A stretch of DNA of 20,717 nt from Ettlia oleoabundans (Eukaryota; Chlorophyta; Chlorophyceae; Chlamydomonadales). Every line of letters begins with the position of its first letter. The first letter of the stretch is position 1. Below the pieces are notes generated by a model, which did not search any database, was not told the DNA's origin, and was given only the letters and a program-made list of their open reading frames with translations. The translations under genes were made by a program, and so were the position numbers. Below are positions 1-9,832 of this stretch, piece after piece. The stretch is from the NCBI GenBank assembly GCA_019693395.1, contig JAAMXP010004369.1, forward strand, positions 1 to 20,717. Reading direction: 5' to 3'.

Positions 1-3000
1 GGGCAGGGCAGCCCATGCGGATGGGTCAGTGGGTGGAGGGAGGCTGGGCTTTCAAGGCTGGGGCAGTATGCGCACATGCATTGCTGTGACCAGCTACAGC
101 AGCGCAGCTTTACGTATCACTGACTGCAGTAAATGTTATCGACCCTACAGCCTGTCCTTGTGGCAGGCTGCTAGTGCTCACCGTTGTGCCAGGCAGCAGG
201 CCTGTGAACCTGCCCTCTGGAGTGCTGCTGTTGAAATTAAGCGTTGGGCAGGCGGCGCATGCCGTTTTCCTCACAGTGAAGGTGTACTGCAGCAGATGAA
301 CAAAGTGAACTGCCTGGGTCAATAAGTGCTGATAAGTGGGTCACTTGGTTGTCTGCAATGCTGCTCACAGCCTTGAGAATCCCATCAAGGTATGCCTGAC
401 AGCACCTTGCATAACGCACTGCCATTGCAAAGACATCGTGCTGTCATACACGCAGCACGCAGAACACAGCATTGAGCCTTGCGGCACACATCCAACATCA
501 GACGGCTCCAGCTTGCGACTTGCCTGTGAGAAGTAGTCTTTGGGCACCCCCGTGGCATTGGCAGCACCGCTGGTGGGGCCCAAGGCTTTGGCTGAGGCCA
601 GGCGCAGAAGGGCAGCTGGCGTGGTGAGCTGCCGCGTGTTGGCTCCCTGCACGCGCTTCCCCGCCTTGGTCACGCCCAATACAGCAACCTTGTACTGCAC
701 AGTACCGCACACGCAAGCCATAGAAGGCGAACTGTCAGGGAGGAGTGAAGACGTGAGCAGGAGCTAGCGGCATGACTATAGACGCGAGCCCCTCATGTAA
801 AATCAACAGGCCAAGTACCATCCTCTGCTGGGTTCTATGGAGCAGCCATGTTCAGCCAAACACGCTAAAAATTGCAGTTTGAAAGCGCACCTTTGTGCCG
901 GGCTCAAGCCCTGCCAGCTGCACGATGGGGGTCCTTGTGGAAAAGGTCAGCCGCTGGCAGGAAGGCGCCACGCAGCTTGCCACCGTCACCGTGAACACAT
1001 ACTGCACACAACGATTAACAAGGAGGGCAGACAGGTCGTGTCATGGCCAGGCAAGTGTGGCAAGCGTTCCACTAAATGTCAGGGCGGGTAAATGGCAATG
1101 GGAGGGGTGGGGTGGGGACGCGTAGGATAGGAGCAGGGTTGGCGCAGGGACTTGTAATTAGTCTTGCTTGACCCAAACCGGATCATTGCAGTGGATGTTG
1201 AAAGGGTGCTTGTGAGGTTTCTACAGGCTAGCAAGGGGCTTGCTGGCTGCACTTCCCGCACCAGCCCTGCTCTTTCCCCATGCATACTAAGCTGCGTAGC
1301 TGCACACACCTTGGTGAATGTGTCGGCCGGAAGCGCCCTGGCAGTGGCCACCCCGGTGGTGTAACCAGTAGCCCTCGTGTTGGCGAGAAGCAGGCCAGGC
1401 GGCATGATGAGCTGCACCATGTTGTCCCCAGGGGTCCGCTGCCCCGCCTTACTGACGCCATCCACGGTTACGTTGTACTGCAGGCAGCGGGATGGCAGGA
1501 AGGCCAATGTGGGCAGGTGATTTGATTGCAGCAAAGCGGCAAGTTGCGTGCACGGCCCTTGCAAGCAACGAGAGGCTAAAAGGCATCATTTTACAAACCC
1601 ACACCCCTCATGCATTTACTACTTACCCACCCATCAAACTCGGTACCACCCATCAAACTGCAATCATTCCACCTCACCCAGCCTACCCACCTGTGCGCCG
1701 GGCTCCAGACCAGTGAGCACAGCTGTGGGCGTGGTAGCTTCAAACGTTAGGGCTGGGCAGCGCTTGGTGGTGCAGCTTGCCCTCTTCGCGGTGAACACAA
1801 ACTGCAGCAGCGCGAGGGGCCAGACTTTGCAAGACAGCTGCGGATAGGACCAAAGTAGTCCATAACTCTGTCTGGCACAGCAACAGGTGGGCTGTGCATC
1901 GGGGCGGGCAGCAGGCACTGCATGGACAGCAAGCCAGCCCCTCAACCAGGCAGGAGCGCCATAACCATTAGAGCATCCCCACAGCCTCTCTTGTTTGACT
2001 TTGGCATACATAGCAGCATCAAGCAAACCGTAAGCGAGACATGCACACACCTTTGTGAACGCGGCCGCCGGAGCAAAGGCGGTGGCGGTGGCGTTTGTTG
2101 GGCTCAAGGCTGTCACAGCCTTGAGCCTCAGGCTGGCAGGGGTGGTGAGTTGAGTAGTGTTGGTGTCCAGCCTGCCAAGCCCCGGGGTGGTCGCGCCGTT
2201 CTTGCTGATTCCCGTAACGCTCACAGCATACTGCAAACAAGGAGTCACAGGCGCAGCCATGGCTTAACTGCAAGGTATTGTAGTGCCTAACCTCCATCGG
2301 CGTGCTTGTTCATTTTTGAGGGAATTGTGGCAAGCCAGAAAGTGGTGCTGGGCCAGGCAAAGACAGGCCACGACCTTACAACTCAATACCAGCAGCAAAC
2401 CCCCGCCCAATACTTTCAGTCCAAAGTGCAGCAACCCTGCCCCGCTCGGCCCTATATTACTCACGGTCGTGCCGGGGGTCAGGCCAGGGAAGATGGCGTT
2501 GGGGCTCTTGGTCACAAAGGACAGCGGTGCGCAGCTCTTGCCAGCCGTGCAACTGAGCGGCTGGAGAGTGAACTTGTACTGCACAACAGATGCAGGGGTG
2601 AAGGCCAAGAGCAGAGTGAAAAGCCATGCTATGATTGACAAGTCATGACATGTCAGCAACAGTTTGGGTTGTTTTCAGGTTTGAGTAACGGGCAGTGGCA
2701 AAATGTTGATGGCATCGAAGCTGGCTGGCACGATGTTTCTGACGGTTTATCTTGCCGGTGAGCAGCCTGTAACTGTATGCGGAGACAGGTGCCTCCGCAT
2801 GCGGATTGGCTGGAAGGATCACCAACAGCACACCCCAATATAGCATCCCATGCGTCCATGTGCAGCAGCAGCCGCATATTGTTTCAGCCCATGTAGCCGC
2901 CCACCTTTGCAAAGATGTTGGGCGGCACCGCAATCACCGAAAAGTTGCCGCTGGTCGGCCCGGTGGCAGCTGCAGAGTGAAGGAGGAGATGCTTGGCGGC

Positions 3001-6000
3001 CACCTGCCCGCGCTGCTGCCCTGTGATGGCCGTGCCCGCATTGAGGAAAGCGGGGTTGCTGCTGCCAGCGCCCAAGGCGGTACCGTTGAGCGGATAAGCA
3101 GCGGGTACCAGCCGTTTGGCTAGCGCCATTGCTGCAGCTTGCTGGGTGCTGGGATAGCCGCTGGTGGTGACCACTTGGCACCCGCTGGAGACAGCAGTGA
3201 CGCTGACAACAGATGTCGCCACGTTTTCTGCAAGCAACGCAGGACACGGTTTGGAGGGGCCTAAGTTACCCGGGGAAAAGTGCGCATGCCGTAACACGGC
3301 TTCATGCTGGGATGCTTCGCTTCACAACCATACCGAAGGCATTGCACTGTGAACACTCGTGCCAAAGGTCGTCCAAAGACAGTAGCTGCCGACTAGTACA
3401 AGCAGAAGCAGCGAGTGCAAGGGTAGTTGGATCCTCAAAGCGCTCAATGCTGCGGCTTACTTGGTAGCTTCGTCTTCAGGGCGGCAAGATAGGCTGCCGC
3501 CGTCTGTTTGTTACATTTGCGGGCTAGAGCGATGATGCCAGTCAGCTCCAGGCTTGTGCGCACTGCAGAAGCATTGGGGATGAAGGAGAGGCATGGATGA
3601 GATGGAGAGGAGCACAGGTGTCTGAGTTCATGACGAAAACAGCATTGGACCTTTCCATGATCTGCGAAATGCGCGTGGGCGCATTGCGAGTGCATAGCAT
3701 GCGTCATGCGAGCAGCAAACAGGATGCCAAGGCTGCGCATGGAGCGACTGTTCCTCTCACCATCACAGGGCGACACAAAGTTGCTGTCTGGGATCCAGCG
3801 CACCCCATACCCGTCCTGCGGCTGCATCTGGCCAAACTGCATAGAACCAGGGATTGCAAGACACCAAGTCATACAGAGCCGGATCAATCGGAGGGGTGAG
3901 GTAGCCCAGACAACGGCAGCAGCAGCAGTGTTGCTGCGGCAGAGCGGAAGCAGCTGTTTCCCCTAACCTACCAGGCCATATGCAGCAGGCAGTCACAGCG
4001 AACTGCAACGGCAAGGTTTTGGTGCTAAACACCAGGTAACTAGCTAGCTATCTAGGCAGCTAGCCTCCTTGCTTGCCTGAGGCACAGGCCATACACTGCC
4101 GGGGCGCGTCCGCATCCTCTCCAGTGCCTTGGCTAGTGCGGCTGGAGCCACGCCCGTGATCATCGTGTCCATGGCTAGCTTCTGGTGCGCAACTGCACAT
4201 GCAGATGGGGACCCAGGCCAGCCGCTGATCAGCATTACTGTTAAACATAGAAGACTGTGGTAAACGGAGCGCCCGCCAAAACCACATGCTGCTGCCGCCA
4301 GATGTTTGCCAAGGTGCAACTTGGCGACAATTCGGACCATTGGAGGCGCCCAGGGGCTATGTTGTGGCCAATACCGCCCCGAAGCGAACACAGCGGCAGC
4401 ACTGCAAGCGGGGCCACCCACCGTTACCGCCCTTGCCCGTCCAGCCACCATCGTCTATGTGGGTCTTGTAGGTGACGCTGGCGCCTGCACGTTTGTGGGG
4501 GTGTCCAGGTAGCAGTGGGGCCCTGACTGTTTGTTCTCCTTGCAATAAAAACGTGTCCTGTGGTCCATGCACCAACTAAGCAGCAGCACACCAGCAGAAG
4601 TGCAAGGAAGGACTAATCAGTGCTGAACAAGTTCCTGTTGCGCGCCACATTCTGGGCCGCGGCGCAGTCCCCATCTGCCCCGCTGCACTGCGCTTCACCC
4701 GGCACACCACTGTCAGCCACCCAGCATCCAAGTGACAAGCACCTGGAAGCAGCTTCTGCACCGCTGCCACATACGCTTGGCGCATCCTGGGTGTGACCTG
4801 TGCTGGGGTGTAGCTGCGCCACACCACTGTGATCATGCCGGCAGGGCTGCTGCCAGGCAAGGAGGCTATGGGCTTGCCTAAGCTATCCGCCTGCACACAG
4901 TGAGACACAAACAATTCAGCATCAATTTACCAACAAGGCTGTCAAGGAGGCAGCAGGAAACAGCACCAAGCAGACACAATGTTGAGCAAGTGCTTCATGC
5001 AGCTTCGCATGACCGTTGGCGGTACCCTCCGTGTGGCATGTTCCATCCACCGCCCACACGTTGGTTGATATCCGTTGTTTCTATGATTCATTCCTCTGCG
5101 CACCAGGTAGGGCTCAAAGATAAACTCGGGATGCACCCTTCCAAGCTTGCGCTGATCAAACTGCGCGTTGAGCCCGCCGCCCCGCAGCTGTGCTGCCAGC
5201 CGCTGCGCTGCCGCCAAGCCGGCTTGCACCGACCCCGGGAACACCGCCGCTGTCAGCACCATCTGCCCCGCTTCCGAGGGTGTGAGGCCAAGGGGAATAA
5301 TGCTGGCACCTGCAGTATACACCAGCATGCAGGCAGCGCGTTGCAGACACGCAAATGAGGGACAATGACGCATGCGTGCGGCCAGCCCAGCTGCTCGTGG
5401 TGGCTTTGCTGTTCAATTCTCAGCCTCAACGCACCAGAAGACTGGCCAAGCCACCCCATCTAACGAACATGCTGCTGACACCAAAGCAAGCAGCGCACAG
5501 CGTCAACGGGCGACCGCTTCATCACATGCTGGATTCAGGCCTGCCGCCCCAGCGCTGCGACTCAAATACAAGAGATGTCAGAGTTTACGCACCCGGTGCC
5601 ATGTTGACAAGGGATTTTTTATAGGCTGTTTTGACTCCAGGCTTAAAGTCTTGCTGCACTTTGACCCCCAGTAGAGTCAGGGAAAAAAGAAGGGCGACTT
5701 GCGGACAGGCGGGGTTCCGCTTGACGGCCCGCCCGGGTGCTCCAGCCCCCGCGCCCCTGCAGCGCAGGATGGGAAATTACCGGCGGCTGAGTTGACTGCG
5801 CGACAATGAGGCACTGCCAAACAGCTTCACCCCCCGGGTGGGTAGCCATGGTTTTGATGCAAAGCGCCCCGTACTTCCATGCCAGTCCCACAGCGCGACC
5901 AGCCGCCATACTTGGCGAACCATCCTGGGGAGCCTTTCTCCATGGCCTGCAGTCACAAAAACGGCTCCGGCAGTACGGGAACGTAAAGCACACAAACGTG

Positions 6001-7694
6001 CCTGTCCGCCATTGCTGGCCGCGGCAGAGGAGGTCGCGGGAGCGGGACACCTTGGGCGGCGCCAGCGAGCAGCCAGGCCTGCAGGTGGCAGAAGCAATCC
6101 TTCAGTGGAATCTCGTCATCTTCAAGTTCTCCGGAAAATGCTGCTCCTGCTTCCAAGCCACTTTTGCAACTCACCATCACGGCCACGAGCAATGTCATGT
6201 GGGCTGGCTGCAAGGGGCGGCGTCTCGCGACCCATGACATCCCGCTCTACTCAGCAGGGCGCTCTCACTCCTGCTTCCAGTGGTGCAAATTTGACGCACA
6301 TGTCAAGATTGAAGTTTGAGGCGCAATGGGCTTCCCAAAGGGTTGCATTCTCCTCTGCCCCCTCGACCTTTTGTGCCACGTCACGGCCTGCCAGCGGCTC
6401 CTCATAGGCCGGAATAGTGACCACTCCAACTTGAATGCTGCCATTAGGCTCGTAAGGTCGGATAATCCGCGGTATAGCATTATACTACGGTAAAACTATC
6501 AGCAAAAAAAATAGTGGAGAATGCGGAGCTGGAACCCCTGCACGCAGCCCTGCACTCCACCACCACTCCACATCCACAATGCGCTCCGCTGCGGCAATTT
6601 TCCGGCAGTACGCGGTCCATGCAAGCCTGTAGACGCTGCCACCAGGCTGGGCAGCGGGTGCATGCTGTGCCGGCGGGGCAACTGTATGTTGCATAAGTGC
6701 GGTGAACCTTTCGGAGCACTAGTTTCCGTTTACTGTACGTGTGTCACACGAAGATTGTTGTGCATGTGTGTGTAGGTAAAGTTAGCATTGAAGGCCGCCA
6801 ACGCTTCAATGCTGGCAACTTTAGCGCCAGTTATTGCTTATGCTCACAAAAGCAACCAAGGCAATGTGCAATGCGCAGCTGCGAGTGCTATTATACGGAG
6901 ATATCCAGCAGGCAGTAAGTGTGCTATGGACAGGATTGCTTTGTGTAGTTGTGTTCGACAAGCAGCTGGGATGCACAAGACTGCCCACGGCCACCCCCCG
7001 TGTGCACGATCAACAGGCTGTTTGTATTTTGTTCTTTGATGCAGTGCCACGGCCATGGGTCCAATGGTTAGCCAATGGGGGAAAGCCAGCTTTGACATGC
7101 CTGTCTATCGTGCAGTGGGCCAGAAGCAGCAACAAAAGGCACATCGTTGAAGCAGGGCATAACTTCATGTCAGGTGCGCACCCCAACAGCTTACAGGCCA
7201 GACCTTGTACTGCAAGCAACTGTACTCGTAGCGCACGGATACAGTGCGCCAAGGAATTGTGAGGCTGCTGCTGGCTCCGGTGCCCGTAGCAGCTTGCCTA
7301 TGGACCGGTGCTGCAGGCACCCAACGCGGGTGCACGACTCTTGCAGCAAGCGCACCACCCGGCAGGCGTGCACTGCCGCCCTCTGGGGGCCTCTACAACC
7401 CACATAGCAGCGAGGTAGCTGCGTGGCAGATTGGCGCATTTGTGTGGTGCCAGCACAAGGGCAAGCCGCAGCGCCAGCTGCCATGCCTCGGCGCTCAGCA
7501 GAGGCCTGTACGACAGTGCACTTGCTGCAGCTGGCCCTTGCTGACCCTCTTTCCCCCCAATGACAGAAGAGAGAAGCTGCAGGTTGCCCCTGGTTGTCCT
7601 GTTCATCTTCAGATTGAAGCCCTCCATGCAGAGCTGCACATCCGCTTCGATGCGCGGAAGTGATGGACAGGTGCGGTGCAAGTAGCAAAGGCGG
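1..7694 (-). CDS. Large repeat-rich probable cell-surface/extracellular protein with C-terminal FN3-like array (3' end outside window)
   Basis: Multi-exon gene read from high to low coordinates. Fourteen consecutive exons join without frame conflict: 5309-5104, 4890-4743, 4484-4422, 4192-4077, 3836-3761, 3562-3461, 3227-2905, 2578-2465, 2230-2051, 1801-1691, 1477-1310, 1001-891, 694-524 and 286-182. The last one has a good donor, so the gene continues past the left edge. Exons 2578 to 182 encode alternating halves of FN3-like modules. Exons 5309 to 2905 encode a different repeat. Further candidate exons at about 6681, 6470-6269, 6207-6175, 7694-7546 and 7418-7210 resemble those repeats, but their junctions are not resolved and the start codon and signal peptide are not found. 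The modules are rich in Thr, Ala, Asn and Pro and carry paired Cys in half of the exons, which suggests an exported protein; that is inference. No catalytic domain is visible. It could also be two adjacent genes, split somewhere between 5.3 and 6.2 kb. Confidence 0.6.
287..523 (-). other. GC-AG intron in the FN3-like array
   Basis: On the minus strand the B exon 694-524 ends CAG|GCAAGT, a perfect GC-donor consensus, and the next A exon starts after CTGCAG at 286. Both exons are phase 0 like every other intron of the array. No suitable GT donor gives the conserved F-(T/S)-(K/Q) ending. Confidence 0.75.
1627..1659. repeat. Two-copy direct repeat in a surface-protein intron
   Basis: CCACCCATCAAACT occurs at 1627-1640 and 1646-1659 (period 19), inside the intron between exons 1801-1691 and 1477-1310. 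No function suggested. Confidence 0.8.
3837..4076 (-). other. Probable GC-AG intron in the upstream repeat block
   Basis: Exon 4192-4077 ends CCTCAG|GCAAGC and exon 3836-3761 starts after TATGCAG, both phase 0. A weaker GT alternative (GGCAGT|GTATGG) is also in phase 0 and would shorten the exon by eight codons. Confidence 0.5.
4037..4064. repeat. CTAG/GCTA-rich short repeat in an intron
   Basis: TAACTAGCTAGCTATCTAGGCAGCTAGCC is a short, partly palindromic tandem run just downstream of exon 4192-4077 on the minus strand, within the putative GC-AG intron. Confidence 0.7.
6175..7694 (-). other. Probable N-terminal exons of the surface-protein gene, junctions unresolved
   Basis: Several stretches look coding by similarity to the repeats further down. 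Around 7654-7547 there is a Gly/Asn/Leu-rich segment (EADVQLCMEGFNL). At about 7418-7210 there is an Arg/Leu-rich helix-like segment. From 6681 downward there is a segment with RLQACMDRVLPENC and VVVECR, matching the VQKLLP ... VVCR pattern at 4890-4640. At about 6470-6269 there is a segment ending KFAPLEAG before a GTGAGA donor, and at 6207-6175 a short exon (PAHMTLLVAVM) before GTGAGT. The 61-base intron implied between the last two would be unusually short. I could not chain these in phase with the exon at 5309, and 5310-6174 holds no exon I can support. No start codon or signal peptide is assigned. Confidence 0.35.
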
Positions 7695-7829
7695 CTGCAC
7701 ACTGGCCCCTTCAGCAGGTCCAGACAACATAAGACACCCTGCCTGTAGCTGGAAAACTGATCTAGCCCTATGCGATTCTTGGAGGGCTACAGCCTGACGC
7801 CACGCGAGAGGTAAGCTTACGTCAGCCAA

Positions 7830-8358
7830 GCTAGCAGTCAGCTCTGCAAACGACCTGCCCCTCTATGCAATAGTGGAAGCCGCGACCGCGAAGTGAGACT
7901 GTCTGTCAAGAGCGGCACATGGCTGGCACAACGAACCATGAACAGTCTGCTTTAGAGCGAACTTTTTTCCCGATCCCGAACCTGGTTAGATAGGCGGGAA
8001 GCGCCTGGCGGCAGCCTGGCGCAGGCCTCATCAACCTGTTCAGTCAGGCCATGGAGGTCATATACATGAGCACCGGATGCTGTAACGGTCAACCGTTCCC
8101 CGAGCTTGTCCGCTAGGCGCGCAGTCGCTGACGTTGTCTCCCGTGTCTCCCTATGCTGGTATCGCCCTTCAACTTGCGCTGCTGCCGTTTGGAAAAGGCA
8201 AAGGGCAGTATGCTTGTTCCCAACAGCATGCGAATCCGTTGATCAAGACAACCCAGGCTGCTGAGCACTGCTGCTGCGCCTCCGTGGCAGACTCAAGTCC
8301 CAAGTGTGTCAAACCCAACTACATTGCTTCACAACATTGCTACCGTTCTTGAACAGTC
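7830..8358. promoter_or_regulatory. Divergent intergenic region between surface-protein gene and TPT1
   Basis: About 530 bases between the 5' side of the minus-strand gene and the TPT1 start codon, so it presumably carries both promoters and 5' UTRs. I see no clear TATA box or repeated operator-like motif. On the plus strand it contains a 29-codon ORF (8153-8242) and a pyrimidine-flanked CAG just upstream of the TPT1 start codon that could act as a 3' splice site. The promoter role is inferred from gene orientation only. Confidence 0.4.
8153..8242 (+). other. Upstream ORF (29 aa) before TPT1, or possible alternative first exon
   Basis: ATG at 8153, stop TGA at 8240-8242. The peptide begins MLVSPFNLRCC, is basic (four Arg, two Lys, one Glu) and contains several hydrophobic residues, so it resembles an organelle-targeting peptide. 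It could be an untranslated-leader uORF. It could also be an alternative first exon: a weak donor at 8238 (ATCC|GTTGAT) and an acceptor at about 8356 (TTGAACAG) would join it in frame to the TPT1 start codon. The donor is poor, so this is a suggestion only. Confidence 0.25.
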
Positions 8359-9832
8359 ATGCACGGATTGACGGCCTCGCAATTGACCCGAATCAGCCGG
8401 GAGTTGGCCCTAAGACTTCGTCACCAGCCCCCACCAGGTGCTTTTAGTGCCACTCTATCGCAGGGCGAACCGCGTCAAGTTATGCATGAAATGGCGCCTG
8501 CGCTTCGAAGCTGCTTCTCGCAGCGGCTGCCTTTCCTCAATTTCTGTAGGTGTCTACATATGTTGACTGTCATGTCGCAACACATGCCCTCCTTTGTCCT
8601 TGCAGAGATGGATGCATGTGGCTTTGTGCCTCTGCCTGTGCTTCTAAGGGAGCTGAGGGCCCCCAACGTCGGTGAAGCAGTGGTGCGGCACATAGTCGCA
8701 TCAGACGCCAAGGCAAGGCGCGCGCAGCGGGGTCTTTGTATGGCAGTCCCTGCATGCCAAGCTGGACAGGTCTGCCTGGCCGGTATTTCTTTCAGTCTGC
8801 TCTTCCATTCTCAGACCACTTCATGGGCGGGAATCAGTCAGCCATAGCTTCCAGGTCTCTGCATCTCAACGGAGCTGCTGGGCGCGTCACGCTTCGATGG
8901 AAAGAGTGAAGCCATCCGGGGAGACCCGTTCCTTTGGATAATGATGCCTTTCTTACATAGACTGCTCACCTGCCTACCTGCCAATCTGCCTACCTGATCC
9001 CTGCCCGCTCTTCCCGCCTGGCTGCACGTGCAGGGTCGGTATGAGCTGGACGACTCCAGCACCCCGCCCCGCATCCGCGCTGTGCAAGGGCACAGCGTGG
9101 CCCTTGCTGTGCCGCAGCTGACACCAGTGGCTAGCGTTGAGGAGGTGCCTGTAGCATTACACATCACATCTGAGGAGGGGTGGCAGGCAATACAGGTCAG
9201 GCGGTACAGGCAGGCAGCGCAAGTTGGCGACAGCTAGGCTCCTGCTGTGCTGTGGTTACAGCCAGGAGGGGCTCGTGGTGTGCAAGCTATGCCGGCCGAT
9301 ATAATGCGACATAAAAACTGCCCATCTGTGCCATTCAGTATTGTTGGTTGCCGTGCACTCTGTGCCATAACAAGGGAAGTGATAGGTTGCGTGCAGGAAA
9401 GCGGCGAGCTCCGGCGTATGAGCAGGACCCACATCCACTTTGCTACATTACCTGGCCACCTGCGGCGCAACAATTGGGCAACCATACTGCTGCGACTTGA
9501 CTTGCGCCAGGCATTGCAGGTGCTTCCCTGTGCTTGATTAGCCTAAAGCCGCATGCCAGAAACAGGTGCTGTTTTGAGCCTTGATTCCCGTCCTACATGC
9601 GTACCTTTCCCTTCTGTGTTGGCTAGGTAGCATGCTTGCTGATTGTTGTCTGGCGTGGCCCACATGTTGTGCTCCGCTGCCCGCGCCCCTGCACTGCTCG
9701 TCATTCTGCCAACTGCAGGACGGACATGCCTTCTACGTGGCCGCCAATGGCGTGCTGCTCTGCGAAGGCCCGCTACCGGTGCGGTATGTGCAGCAAATAC
9801 CTCGTAATGCACTACCAGACACCTGGCGATAG
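8359..9832 (+). CDS. TPT1: tRNA 2'-phosphotransferase (Tpt1/KptA family)
   Basis: Transfers the splice-junction 2'-phosphate of ligated tRNA to NAD+, giving ADP-ribose 1'',2''-cyclic phosphate; this is the last step of the healing-and-sealing tRNA splicing pathway. Exons 8359-8437, 8606-8712, 9034-9195, 9397-9519 and 9719-9832 join in phase to 194 aa, a normal length for the family. Seen motifs: LRH (R21, H22), MDxxGFVxL (28-36), DAKGRYEL (60-67), IRAVQGHS (76-83; R77), PVALH, RMSRTHIHFA (123-132; R126) and the C-terminal DGxxFY...NGVxL. These supply the Arg-His-Arg-Arg catalytic set known for Tpt1. Intron 2 uses a GC donor (AAG|GCAAGG); reading it as GC-AG restores the family motif DxKGRYEL exactly. 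The stretch between LRH and the GFV helix is a few residues shorter than usual, so the exon 1 donor is the least certain junction. Confidence 0.93.
8713..9033 (+). other. GC-AG intron in TPT1
   Basis: Donor AAG|GCAAGG, acceptor GTGCAG|GGT, phase 0, 321 bases. In-frame GT alternatives further downstream (for example at CAG|GTCTGC, about 8773) would insert 15-20 foreign residues into the conserved DAK-GRYEL motif. The GC donor gives a seamless family match. Confidence 0.8.

Larger units (their letters stand above)
182..2578 (-). other. FN3-like module array: seven alternating phase-0 exons
   Basis: Four A exons (2578-2465, 1801-1691, 1001-891, 286-182; 35-38 aa) alternate with three B exons (2230-2051, 1477-1310, 694-524; 56-60 aa). 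All start and end in phase 0. Each A exon starts with Tyr or Phe right after the CAG acceptor (Y/F-x-F-T), has two nearby Cys, and ends in a G-L-x-P-G-x motif. Each B exon starts with Tyr as Y-x-V-x-V-x-G-x-(S/T)-K, then usually a T-T-P motif, and ends in F-(T/S)-(K/Q). L-x-P-G-T followed by Y-x-V-x-V is the classic tyrosine-corner signature of fibronectin type III domains, so the A/B intron falls just before the corner Tyr. The motifs are seen directly. The FN3 assignment rests on this signature and the module length of about 93-98 aa. Ligand and function are unknown. Confidence 0.75.
2905..5309 (-). other. Block of unrecognised repeats N-terminal to the FN3-like array
   Basis: Exons 5309-5104, 4890-4743, 4484-4422, 4192-4077, 3836-3761, 3562-3461 and 3227-2905 join in phase. 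They contain a repeated pattern. One stretch is hydrophobic strand, then a polar Thr-rich loop, then a helix such as QAYVAAVQKLLP or AAAYLAALKTKLP; this is followed by a second strand (ASVTYK or NVATSVVSV), then a helix rich in Ala, Gln and Arg (SVQAGLAAAQRLAAQL, STQQAAAMALAKRL). Exon 3227-2905 ends with a tail (A-T-G-P-T-S ... F-A-K) that matches the tails of the FN3-like B exons, which ties the two blocks into one gene. I do not recognise a named family. The intron between 4192-4077 and 3836-3761 appears to use a GC donor. Confidence 0.6.

Noticed and set aside
3989..4018. Short minus-strand candidate exon (FAVTACCIWP) with good splice sites
   Set aside because: Its end phase does not fit the next exon (3836-3761), and the needed start phase creates a stop codon; the neighbouring exons join without it.
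4255..4411. Minus-strand candidate exon after a CTTGCAG acceptor (IGHNIAPGRLQW)
   Set aside because: No donor in the right phase, and exons 4484-4422 and 4192-4077 join in phase without it, giving a better match to the repeat pattern.
5838..6407. Plus-strand open frame of 189 codons
   Set aside because: No family motif, a Ser/Arg/Pro-biased composition typical of the complement of GC-rich coding sequence, and it lies opposite the minus-strand repeat exons.
7191..7829. Single minus-strand open frame of 212 codons as one exon
   Set aside because: Only its lower part (about 7418-7210) resembles the gene's repeats; around 7654-7547 a different frame fits the repeat pattern, so one unspliced gene is unlikely.
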